The notes under the pieces: model-generated
Databases searched by the model: none
Told to the model about the DNA's origin: nothing
Seen by the model: only the letters and a program-made list of their open reading frames with translations
NCBI GenBank assembly: GCA_903858915.1
Contig: CAIOKL010000278.1
Coordinates: 1 to 38,811, forward strand
Reading direction: 5' to 3'
DNA: 38,811 bases
From: an uncultured Alphaproteobacteria bacterium
GTDB lineage: Bacteria > Pseudomonadota > Alphaproteobacteria > Rickettsiales > UBA1997
Part shown: positions 17,425 through 27,600 of the stretch, piece after piece
Numbering within the stretch: position 1 is the first letter of the stretch
How the letters are laid out: each line of letters opens with the position of its first letter
Position numbers and translations under genes: made by a program

Positions 17425-18759
17425 TTATTTTCCAGATATTTCTTTTATTTCAAATTCTCTATCGATTTTTATATCGGCTCCCTTGCCTTTAAATTGCAAA
17501 AGAAGTTCTTCTTTGCGATTGTCTTTGATGTAAATATGCGAAGAGGAAACCATGCCCGAACTTAGATTCCAAGTTGGGTCTACGAAAATCCATTTATTAT
17601 CAACGAAAATCATGTTCCACGCGTGGCTATCAAATTTATCATATTCGCCAAAAGCATAGCCATGAACGATTGAGGACGGAATTTTGGCAACTCGCGCCAA
17701 CGCGTTAAACAAAGTTGCGAACTCGCTACAAACTCCCGATTTGGTTTGTAAAATTTGTTCGACGGTTAATAATTTTCCAAAATAATTTAAATCATATTTT
17801 AAAGTTTTATTAACATAATTTACGATTTTAGCGTGGAAAGGAATTGAGTCATATTGCGGATCGGCATGAATTTCTTGAAGAATTGGTTTTAAAAGCATTT
17901 CTTCACTTGGAGTGGTTTCGAGATATTTTTCAATTAAGCGATTATTTTCAATCGAATATTTTTTGCCCGTGGTAATTAGCGCTTTATTTTGAATAATTAT
18001 TTCTTTGTCTTCGGGCTTTACATCGAAAGTTAGGACATCATTGTCGCGATTAGTAATATGTTTTTTGGGATTTTTATTCGCCCCAATCGTTTGATTTTGA
18101 ACCTCTTGCGCCCCTCCTCTAAATAAATAAGGAGCAGTAATTTGTACTTCACCTTCGGAGCCGTTGAAAAGAACTTTACTTTTTATCGATACTAACCAAG
18201 TTTTAAAAGAATTAGTTATTTTTAGTGCCTCTTGAAGACCAACACTAGGAACAATACCATTGAATAAAACTTTTTTATTTTCAACAATAATATTTTTATG
18301 CGAAGAAATTAATTCGTAATTTTCACCGAAATCTAGCGAAATATTAGCCTTCGCGCCACCAGCAAATTGAGGGATGTAGAACGATTCTTGGCGAATATAT
18401 TTGTTGATTTTTTCATAAGTATCTTTGGCCTCATATTCAATATAAGCGGTTTGATTATTTAACAAAGGTTTGTTGAAAAAAACTTCAAAAGAATTTGGAA
18501 TAGATAAGGATTTTGCGCTGAGCGCGTTAACCCTAACATTGGAAATTATTAATCTGTGATTTGATGAGCTGGTAATTGAAAAAGAATTTATGCCAACATT
18601 TTGCGGTAAGCCTACAGCCTGAATCTGTATAAAGAATTTTGAAACGCGACCAAAATCGGTTAATTTTGCTTCTTCATTCCACTCAACAACTTTAATTCCT
18701 GCGAATGATTGTGAAATTAAAAAGAAAAAGATTAAAAAAGTTAATTTTAGTTGATTCAT
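17425..18759 (-). CDS. Exported transglutaminase-like (cysteine protease fold) protein
   Basis: A 444-residue protein with a clear signal peptide (hydrophobic core LTFLIFFFLIS, likely cleavage after SFA at about residue 20). The first 260 or so residues are beta-rich and not recognised. The C-terminal part is a transglutaminase-like core with the triad Cys344 (KSGVCSEFATLFNALAR), His379 (DSHAWNMIF) and Asp394 (FVDPTWN). Bacterial members are mostly periplasmic peptidases or amide-modifying enzymes; the substrate is unknown. It lies alone after half-length purL, with about 190 AT-rich bases upstream, and could be co-transcribed with ccmC downstream. Confidence 0.8.
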   Translation of the reverse strand: MNQLKLTFLIFFFLISQSFAGIKVVEWNEEAKLTDFGRVSKFFIQIQAVGLPQNVGINSFSITSSSNHRLIISNVRVNALSAKSLSIPNSFEVFFNKPLLNNQTAYIEYEAKDTYEKINKYIRQESFYIPQFAGGAKANISLDFGENYELISSHKNIIVENKKVLFNGIVPSVGLQEALKITNSFKTWLVSIKSKVLFNGSEGEVQITAPYLFRGGAQEVQNQTIGANKNPKKHITNRDNDVLTFDVKPEDKEIIIQNKALITTGKKYSIENNRLIEKYLETTPSEEMLLKPILQEIHADPQYDSIPFHAKIVNYVNKTLKYDLNYFGKLLTVEQILQTKSGVCSEFATLFNALARVAKIPSSIVHGYAFGEYDKFDSHAWNMIFVDNKWIFVDPTWNLSSGMVSSSHIYIKDNRKEELLLQFKGKGADIKIDREFEIKEISGK

Positions 18760-18816
18760 AAAATTTTAAAGAAAAATAAAAAAAATTCTTGGTAAATAAA
18801 AATTATTTAAAAATAA

Positions 18817-18845
18817 TATGAAATCACTTATTTTAGTATGAAATC
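18817..18845. repeat. Two 9-bp direct repeats upstream of the transglutaminase-like gene
   Basis: The string tatgaaatc occurs at 18817-18825 and 18837-18845, exactly 20 bases apart (about two helical turns), 58-86 bases upstream of the minus-strand start at 18759. The spacing would suit a regulator bound to one DNA face. Chance occurrence in AT-rich sequence is also plausible. Confidence 0.3.
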
Positions 18846-18948
18846 GTTTTAAATTAACAATTTTTCAAAAGATTTACGAATAAAAAATAATTCTCAACAA
18901 AATTATCATTTTAATCTTTTTTTGAGATAAAGTTAGCTTTAAAAATTG

Positions 18949-20088
18949 TTAAATCCAAGGTCTATCATATTCCGGCGCGCTTTCAGAGAGAGGCGAAGAC
19001 GGAATATCCGCATAAATTTCGCCATTCATTTTAATAACGACTCGACCGGTATCGGTGACTATGCCAATTACCGCAAAATCCAAGCCCCATTTATCAAAAA
19101 TTTTCTTAGCAAAATCTTCTCTTTCGGGTTTAACAATCATTAACATTCTTTCTTGGCTTTCGGAAAGCATAATTTCGTAAGGAGTCATATTTTTTTCGCG
19201 TTGCGGAACTTTTTCGAGTTCAAGTTCGATGCCGGTTCCGCCCTTCCCCGACATTTCGAAAGAAGATGAGGTCAAGCCCGCGGCGCCCATATCTTGAATT
19301 GACAAAATGCAATCACTTTGCATTAATTCGAGACAAGCTTCGAGAAGTAATTTTTCTGCGAAAGGGTCGCCAACTTGAACCGTCGGGCGCTTATCTTCGT
19401 CGCCTTCTTTGAATTCATCGGAAGCCATGACCGCGCCATTGATGCCGTCGCGACCAGTTTTTGAACCAACATAAACAACGCTGGCTCCAACTTCGGACGC
19501 CGCGGAATAGAAAATTTTATTTTGATCCGCCAAGCCGACCGTCATTGCGTTGACAATGATATTGCCATTATAACTTTTGTGGAAAGTGACTTCGCCACCA
19601 ACGGTTGGAACGCCTACGCAATTGCCATATCCGCCGATTCCCGAAACTACTCCATTAACGAGTTGTTTGGTTTTTGGGTGAGAAATTTCGCCAAATCTTA
19701 ACGCGTTTAAATTAGCAATCGGACGCGCGCCCATTGTAAAGACATCGCGCAAAATTCCGCCAACTCCAGTTGCCGCGCCTTGATAAGGCTCGATGAAAGA
19801 CGGATGATTGTGACTTTCCATTTTAAAAATAACCGCTTGACCGTCACCGATATCGATGACTCCGGCGTTTTCACCCGGACCGCAAATTACCCACGGAGCT
19901 GTGGTGTGCATGGTTTTTAGCCATTTTTTGGTTGATTTGTAAGAGCAATGTTCGCTCCACATTGCCGAAAAAATTCCAAGTTCGGTAATTGTGGGTGTGC
20001 GACCTAGAATTTCAAGGACTTTGGAATATTCTTCTTGAGTTAAATTGTGATCTTTGATTAATTTTTCAGTGATTTCAATGTTTTTCAT
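18949..20088 (-). CDS. purL: N-terminal half of FGAM synthase PurL (truncated or split)
   Basis: PurL makes formylglycinamidine ribonucleotide from FGAR with PurQ-derived ammonia. The 379 residues match only the first half of short-type PurL, which is normally about 730 residues. Present are TITELGIFSAMWSEHCSYKS, GPGENAGVIDIGDGQAVIFK, ESHNHPS, GAATGVGGILRDVFTMGARP and TVGGEVTFHKSYNGN. The frame stops after PEYDRPWI, which is the linker between the two internally repeated halves. The next 190 bases are AT-rich with no trace of the second half in any frame. The reading frame itself is intact. Either the second half is encoded elsewhere, or the gene lost its 3' end. purS and purQ lie about 11.5 kb away. 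Confidence 0.9.
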   Translation of the reverse strand: MKNIEITEKLIKDHNLTQEEYSKVLEILGRTPTITELGIFSAMWSEHCSYKSTKKWLKTMHTTAPWVICGPGENAGVIDIGDGQAVIFKMESHNHPSFIEPYQGAATGVGGILRDVFTMGARPIANLNALRFGEISHPKTKQLVNGVVSGIGGYGNCVGVPTVGGEVTFHKSYNGNIIVNAMTVGLADQNKIFYSAASEVGASVVYVGSKTGRDGINGAVMASDEFKEGDEDKRPTVQVGDPFAEKLLLEACLELMQSDCILSIQDMGAAGLTSSSFEMSGKGGTGIELELEKVPQREKNMTPYEIMLSESQERMLMIVKPEREDFAKKIFDKWGLDFAVIGIVTDTGRVVIKMNGEIYADIPSSPLSESAPEYDRPWI

Positions 20089-20103
20089 TTTGATAAAAAT
20101 TCT

Positions 20104-20132
20104 TTGATATAAAGATAAAAATTTGCCGACAA
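20104..20132 (-). promoter_or_regulatory. Possible sigma70-type promoter for purL
   Basis: On the minus strand, ttgtcg (20132-20127) and tatcaa (20109-20104) are 17 bases apart, each matching the consensus hexamers at 4 of 6 positions. Transcription would start about 9-10 bases before the ATG at 20088, giving a very short leader. Weak evidence. Confidence 0.25.
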
Positions 20133-20219
20133 ATCTACTTTAAAAAAATCCAAATAACAAGAAAAAATTTATTAAAAAAATCTTACAAAAAAAATGCTAA
20201 AATAAAATCAAAAACTTAC

Positions 20220-20247
20220 TTGTCTTATAGAAAAAAAAGGTTAAAAT
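20220..20247 (+). promoter_or_regulatory. Possible sigma70-type promoter for murD and the giant gene
   Basis: The hexamers ttgtct (20220-20225, 4 of 6 matches) and taaaat (20242-20247, 5 of 6) are separated by 16 bases. Transcription would start near 20254, about 32 bases before the murD ATG at 20286. As no other spacer occurs before 37648, this may also drive the 16-kb giant gene and perhaps purE. Confidence 0.4.
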
Positions 20248-20285
20248 TTAATAGTTATTTTTAATTTCATAAATTGCATTTTTTC

Positions 20286-21665
20286 ATGAATAAATTTATC
20301 GTTTACGGCCTAGGAATTTCAGGGATTTCGACCGCTAAAGCACTTGCCCAAAAAAACTTTGAAGTTACTGCAACCGATGATAATCAAAGGCTAATAGAAG
20401 ATGATGCTCAAAAATACCCAGAAATAAATTTCAAAAACTGTTCTGAAATTTCTTTCGATAAAGACACCAAAATTTCATTTGCTCCCGGAATCCCTCTGCA
20501 CTTCCCAAGGCCACATAAAATTCTCGAAATTTGTCAGAAAACTCAAGCGCAATTATCGTGTGATATTGAAATTTTTTACGAATTAAATCACTTAAATAAT
20601 AATTTTATTGGCATCACGGGAACTAACGGCAAATCAACGACTACAGCCTTAACTGGCTTCATTTTTGAGAACCTAAAAGTGCCATCAAAAATTGGCGGAA
20701 ATATTGGTATTGCTTGCTTCGACTTGCCACAAAATCAAAATAATTTTAACTACATTTTAGAAGTTTCTTCATATCAACTTGATTTGATGAAAAATGTGCG
20801 TTTTAACATCGCATGTCTTTTGAATATTACGCCCGATCACATTGATCGCCACGGCTCTTTTGAAGAATATATTCACTCCAAAAAAAGAATTTTTTTGAAT
20901 CAAAATGCGCAAGATTTTGCCGTAATCGACATTGATAATCCGAACTCCGCAAAAGTTTTTGCAGAATTAAAAAATAATCAAAATTTTCAAGCAAATTTAG
21001 TTGAAATTTCTACCGCAAAAATTCCGCAAAATGGCGTTGCGGTTATTGAAAATAAAGTTTTGGTAAATTTACAAAATCAAAAATTTGAATTTGAAATTAA
21101 TCCAATTTTAAAGGGTAAACATAATCACCAAAATATCGCTTGCGCTATTGCAATTACTTGTTGCTATCTCATTAAAAATGCGCAATTTAATCAACAAAAA
21201 ATTCAACAAATTATTAAAATTATTGAAGAATTTAAAGGCTTAAAACACCGTATGCAATTGGTGGGAGCGGTTGATGGAATTAGCTTTGTCAACGATAGCA
21301 AAGCTACCAATGCCGAATCAACCGAAAACGCATTAAAATCTTATGATAATATTTTTTGGATTTTGGGCGGTAAAGCCAAAGAAGGCGGAATTGAAAGCCT
21401 CAAGCCCTATTTTTCAAAAATTCAAAAAGCTTATTTAATCGGTGAAGCTTCCGATGAATTTGCTAAATTTCTTGCGCAAAATTTCGTAAATTATGAAAAA
21501 TGCCAAACACTTAAAAACGCTTTCGATAAAGCTTTGATCGATGCAAAATCATCAAATTTAATTGAAAAAAACATTATTCTCTCACCCGCATGCGCTTCAT
21601 TTGATCAATGGAAAAATTTTGAAGAGCGCGGTGATTTTTTTTGTAAATTAGTAAATGATATTTAA
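20286..21665 (+). CDS. murD: UDP-MurNAc-L-alanine:D-glutamate ligase
   Basis: MurD adds D-glutamate to UDP-MurNAc-L-Ala. The 459-residue protein has the N-terminal Rossmann loop VYGLGISGISTAKAL, the ATP loop GITGTNGKSTTTAL near residue 113, ILEVSSYQLD, NITPDHIDRHGSFEEY and NDSKATNAEST at the ligase site. The ATG at 20286 is preferred to an in-frame TTG at 20274. Its last 11 bases overlap the start of the giant gene, implying coupled translation. It is cut off from mraY, its usual neighbour, by cimA and five minus-strand genes. Confidence 0.96.
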   Translation: MNKFIVYGLGISGISTAKALAQKNFEVTATDDNQRLIEDDAQKYPEINFKNCSEISFDKDTKISFAPGIPLHFPRPHKILEICQKTQAQLSCDIEIFYELNHLNNNFIGITGTNGKSTTTALTGFIFENLKVPSKIGGNIGIACFDLPQNQNNFNYILEVSSYQLDLMKNVRFNIACLLNITPDHIDRHGSFEEYIHSKKRIFLNQNAQDFAVIDIDNPNSAKVFAELKNNQNFQANLVEISTAKIPQNGVAVIENKVLVNLQNQKFEFEINPILKGKHNHQNIACAIAITCCYLIKNAQFNQQKIQQIIKIIEEFKGLKHRMQLVGAVDGISFVNDSKATNAESTENALKSYDNIFWILGGKAKEGGIESLKPYFSKIQKAYLIGEASDEFAKFLAQNFVNYEKCQTLKNAFDKALIDAKSSNLIEKNIILSPACASFDQWKNFEERGDFFCKLVNDI

Positions 21666-24600
21666 AAAAATTTATACATTTTTAAACAGTTACTTCAATG
21701 GAAATAAGCTTTCCAAAGCCCTTTGGACGCTTATTTTTATTTTTACCCTCGCCTTTTCGGGCGTTTTATTTTTTACAGTTAAATCTATTGCGCGAACTGC
21801 AGCTCAACAAGAAGCTATAGCAGAACTTGCTAGTCAGGGGATTATTTACGGCGAAACTGAATGGGAAGCAGAGGAGAGGGAGAGGTTAGCGGCTGAAAAT
21901 GCGAGAATAGCTCAAGCTGCTTCATCTCTAACTTTAACAAATATGAACACCGCGCCAACTGTTAGTTATGTTTCAAGTGGGTTTTCGGTCGATAAAGTAA
22001 ACGAGTTTCATATTTTATATCAAAAACAAGGTCTTCTAGATAATAAAATTTATACTTCATATTTACCTCCCAAAGATACTTTTAACAAAGACACAGGGAC
22101 TGAACACACTCTTGATCCTTGTCTTTATTTGGGTCAGAGTGGACTTAAAATGATCGGAAGAGATTGTATGATCAAAATTCCATTTGACTGCGGAAGCCCT
22201 CCAAATCAAATAACGGCAAAACCGGGCGAAAATTGCCTTTCATATTCGGCCGTATTTAACACCATTTCTGGTGGCAAAAAACTTGATCCAAAAAATTGTT
22301 CCGGTGTTGGCGCTGTAGATAAAACCAATTGCTTATCAACGCAAAGACCTTATTGCCACCTTACTCAAAACCCAATACTTGGAATTAATTGTAGACTTGC
22401 GCCGTGTAATTTAATTCCAAATCATCAATATCGAAGACCCGGAGTTAATTGTTTGGCGGATTGTAATGATATTTCGGGAATCCATATTTCCGAAGCACAA
22501 TTTTTTATGGAAGGTTTTAATTGCTTATCTTCTTGCCGAACTTCTACGCCAAAATCAATTGGGGCAAATTGCGTTTTAGAGTTCAATGATTATGTAATGC
22601 CATTATGTACTGTCATCGATGCAAACACAAAACATTTTAACCTAACCACCGATCAAACTAGAAGAGAGGGATGTTTAGATGTTATCGATTTGCCTCTCTG
22701 CGTAGGTGGTGGCGATCAAGAACTTCAAAATTGTGTTAAAGAATGCAATGCCGTAACTTCTGGTAGTCACAATAAAAATTGTGTTAATTTTGATCAACTA
22801 TCGAGCGCTAAATATAATGGATATGTAAATAAAAAATGCCATAGTTATTTTGACATAACCAGTTTGGGCGCGAATCCAAATTGCACTAAAATCGAATGTG
22901 ATAAACTATCAATTACAGAATTAGCCAGATCTCTTAATATATTTGATGTTACGGAGAATCGAAAATATTGTACTCTTGCAAAATATACAAACTTTAGTAT
23001 CGCTCAATTTTATGCAATAAATTCTATAGAACCTTCTAAAGCCTATCTCAGAGAATATGCTTTGGCGGATAAGCCTTGCTATTCTAGAGGAGATACCGAA
23101 GAAATTGAAACAATTCTCAGTAGCGCTTTTTTTGGTAGCTTCGGTAATACCAAAATTGCATATTTAAAAGCTCACGCCAAGAGTAAATATAGCATTGAAA
23201 ACATTACAGTTTCAGATGAACAAGTTACCAAGGGGCATGCAGATTTTGTTTCAGATTACATTTATGCACCCGAAAGCATGTGCCATGTAGACAACGCCTC
23301 TCAAATGATCTCGTGCGAAAATTATAAAAGAAGCGAAATCCCCACAGCTCCTTACGATTGCAATGCTAAATCTTTTTGTGCGAATTGTCCGCAGACAATA
23401 ACTGGTATTTGCTCTCAAGAATCAGATCAATATTGCTATAAAAATGGCATAAATTGTAATAGTTCAATTAATCAAATTTATCCGGTATGTTCAAGAACTC
23501 TTGTGGCGGAATCTAGACCTACTTCTGACGAATATGTTTCTTGGTTCTTCAGGCCAAATGTTCCGGGGGATGCCATAAAAACTAATAATACTAATACAAC
23601 GACTTCTTTAGCTGCTATGAGTGGTTATCCAACCGAAAGCGTTACTACTAACAATCCTAATGAAACTATCTACATGAATATAGATAATATGAAAGCAAAT
23701 GGATACGGAGCAGACTTCTTAGGATTCGGAGTTAGTCGACGAATAACTCCTCCATCTCAAGGTATGGATATGGGAATTCCCGGTGTTGGAGCTGGATATA
23801 TTTGCGGAATGGGAGGAAATTATCGCGGAGTTCCAAATAATGATTCCGCTTATTTTAGAGGTGAAGTTCAAACCAATTATGAAATGGACGGAAAAGTTTC
23901 GCATGCTGTAGATGTTTGTATTAGATATGCAAGTGGATCCAATGCATTACAAAGTTGTGGATATAGAGACTGTCATAGTTCTTGTGCCTTCGGAATTTGT
24001 ACAAAAATATGTGGAATCGATGTTTGTAGAACTCTAAAAATAGTAGAAGGTCCAAATGTGCCGATTCAAAATTGTGGTTCTAATGATTATAACTTTAGAA
24101 ACGGCAATGGTGCCGAATGTGTTAAAACATACCAAACAAGTCTTGATGCCGTTAGTGAAAATACAAGAGTTAGAATTTATAAACCAGATGCTAGTAATTA
24201 TATATGCGCCGTTCTTGAATTTCATGGTATTACAACGGATCTTCAAACAAACCCATTTTTTAATGGAACGGAATATTTTTCGGTACCAGATCAAAATAAT
24301 AAAGGTGAAGCTAGAAAAATTTGCGTTAGCGGAACTTATGTAAAAAGTTCTGATTCTTGCGTTAATGGTATCGACTCAAATGGTGACAAAGCTAATTCAA
24401 ATACTTGGAGAACTTCCAAAATAATTAAATATATCATGGAGCCGTCGGTCGATAACTATATTGATCAATATGGCATCGGTCCAGTTGATTTAAGTTCAAA
24501 ACATACCGATCCAGAAACCAAAAAAGAAGTTAATCAAACTATTGGTAGAGTTAATTTTAATGTTAAAAGATACTTTGAAACTTCGGATTGTATTAAACAT

Positions 24601-27600
24601 AAACAAAGAATTGGTGCGCCAGTTTACCATTCTGTAGCTACAATTATAAATTCAGAAAGGCTTTTTTTGCCATCTATTATTATTGAAAAAAAATGTAAAA
24701 TTGCATCATTGGGAACTGAGTGTGAAAATGTTGATGAAACTGATTTTTTTAAACCGGCTATTTTAATTTTGTATGGTGGAAAAGATGTTTCTAGCTCAAT
24801 ACTCTCTGATGATCCAAGCACTCTAAACACCAACTACAAAATTCTTAAAATTGATGCTACAGAAAATGTAAGCGCTGATTATATCATAAAAGCTGCTAAT
24901 TTTGGAATTTCGGGAATAGATGTTTCTCAAAGAGTTTTTATTAAAAAAGAATTTTCTGCCTCTCAACCTAAATTATGTTTGTATAAAAAGACTCCTATGG
25001 GAACTAATCCCGAAACATACAAAGAAGACATTATACAATGCGTAAATAGAAAAAGAGCGACTAGAGGTTTGATTCAACCCGCCGTAGTCGTACCAGCTCA
25101 TACCAATCTTTCATTTCAAACGGGCTTTTTAAAAAACGAAGGAGCTTCACATAATTCAATTATTGGAGAATTGCCAAAGCAAGAATTCCAATTTATCAAC
25201 ATGACAACAAATATAAGAAATAAAGAGGATTTAAAAAAATGTATTGATATTACTAGTCAGGGCTTCCCAATTTGCATTCAAAGAGAAGAATGCTCTCTTC
25301 TTAACAATGAATGTGTTGAAAATGAAAAAGCTTTAATTATCGAAAAAAATAGTGCCAATCCACAAATTGGAATTATTCAACAAAAAGAACTTACTAGCAA
25401 TTATTGCAAAAAAGAACTGCTTGCAAAATGTAATTCGAAAAAAGGTTATGCACTTACCGCTTCCAATCAAACTTTAAACACTTCAACAACTCAGGGCGTA
25501 GGTTTTAACGCAGAAAACAATCCCGCATATCACGGTTGGTTTAATGAATTTTGCATTGTAAGTGGCATAGAAAAACTCGATGACCCAGCTTCAAAAGTAT
25601 ATGTACTAACTCAGATTAATACCGATGGGCAATTAGGGTCTTGTATTAAAGATAATAATTGTGCAACTTGTAACGATCTTCGTTGTTTGAAAGCTAGCTG
25701 TTGTGCGATATTAGACGCTACTTTATTAAGCTCTGCGTCAGCTCGATTAGCAACTTCGCACGAACTTGGTTTATGTTATAATCTAGACAGTTATTTAAGA
25801 ACTTGTTCCGCAATTTCATATGGAAAAAATAGCGATATAAGTGATCCATTTTTTATCGGAGAAAGTTATTTAACTAATCCCCATCAATCGCATATAGACA
25901 GATTCAATTCATCGCCTTATCGCAGTTTCAATGCGGAATATGAAGTAGCTTATGCCGGCACCAGTTCTGTAAAAGGAAAATGCGTTGGTTTTTATAAAAA
26001 TGCAATTTCAGATACCGATCCAACGGCGAATTGTAATGCGAATGGAGAATGGGAAGGCTTTACCGAATCCTCATGCACAATGTATACTTGTCCGACTAAA
26101 AAACTGCCATTAGGCAATGGTGGCGCCGATTTAAATGGCGCATATCCTTCAGATTATGATGCGAGTGGAGTGCAACTATCTTCAAAAAGAGGCGTTATTG
26201 ACGGATATGCAAATTGGGAGTCGTTGAAAAAAACCACTATTCAAAAACAACAAGCGACGGCGACTTCATGTATTGTTGGATTTGCCAAAAAAAATGCCTC
26301 ATTTAATTCTAGCCAAATAAGCTTGGCCGAAGTTTCTCCAAGTGTATTACTCTCCTCATTTAATAACTATAAAGCAACTTTAAATCCTGAAGATCAGAAA
26401 GCGATTTTGTCGTTATTTAGCAAAATTAATGGCTATTCGGGCGGAAGCTCTCCAACTAGAAATTGTAATCAGCTTGGTTCTTGGGAATCGGTAACGGATT
26501 CTTGCGAAAGAATAACCTGCCCTCCCATTAAATTTACTGAGTCAGCTGATGCGGGCGCATTTAATTTGAATGATTATGATTTGACAGTAGCTGATTCTTC
26601 AGGTCAAAAAATTATTTATAGTATAAATTCTCCATACGGATCTTCAAGTGGCGACTTACCAACAAAAGCCAAATTTTTAACAAGCGTCGCTATAAATGCT
26701 CCGGCTTATTTATCGGTTACAAACAGCATGGATGCTTATAAATTTTTGATTAAAGATTCGGATGGTGTAAACAATGCCAGCATAGATAGAAATAAAGTTT
26801 ATGTAGTTGAGATTTCTGCGGGTAGTTGGAAAATAATTCCAAACCAAAATGATGATGTTTTAAAAATTTTGTGGCAAAAATCCGGCGGTGCTTCTTTTGA
26901 TAAAGGTTACGCTTTGCGAAGTAATCTATTTGATTACGAACCGACCGATGATCCCAATGATAAACACAGAGTCATTGGAACATGTAATGAAAAAATGGGA
27001 TTTAAATCTTTATCGCAAGAATCTAGACCTCAACTTACATGCGACTCAAGCGGTAATTGGGTAAATCTTTCAAATCCTTGCGTTACTGATTGCGGAGCGA
27101 TTTCCGATCCTGTGGCTAGAAACGCTATTCACGGATTTTCACGGTGGTTAAAATCAACTGCCGTAGTTGGTCAATCGAAAATTGAAACATCTAGTGGTTG
27201 TTCTGCAGGTGGTTATCAGCCATATCCATATACGCCATTATTTGACGAAGAAGGAACAAAAAAAGATTTTGGAATTGGTGCGAACGATAGAGAATTTATT
27301 ACATCCGATAACTTCGATGCTATAACCGTTTCAAATGACGGAGCCAATTTTATTGCGCAAGCTGGAACTGGAGAAAACTTAACTCCGTCGGTGAATAATA
27401 TTGATGGAATTTATTACAATCTTAAAATACAAACCTCGGTTTCCGATGTTCAAACATCCGCTTTCAGCTCAACTCAAGCTGGCGTTCAAACTGTATTTTA
27501 TTTATTTGACAGCGCGCAAAGACTCAGTATGTCTCCTCCTTCTAATGCGGTTTGGTCAAAAATTAATTTCTCAAGTTTCGGCACTCCCGACTATTCCATA

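Noticed and set aside
18780..18950. Frameshift hiding the rest of PurL
   Set aside because: The bases after the stop are AT-rich with frequent stops in all frames and show no PurL second-half motifs.
23700..24850. Several short reverse- and other-frame reading frames inside the giant gene
   Set aside because: They are shadows without family features; the main frame is continuous and cysteine-patterned.
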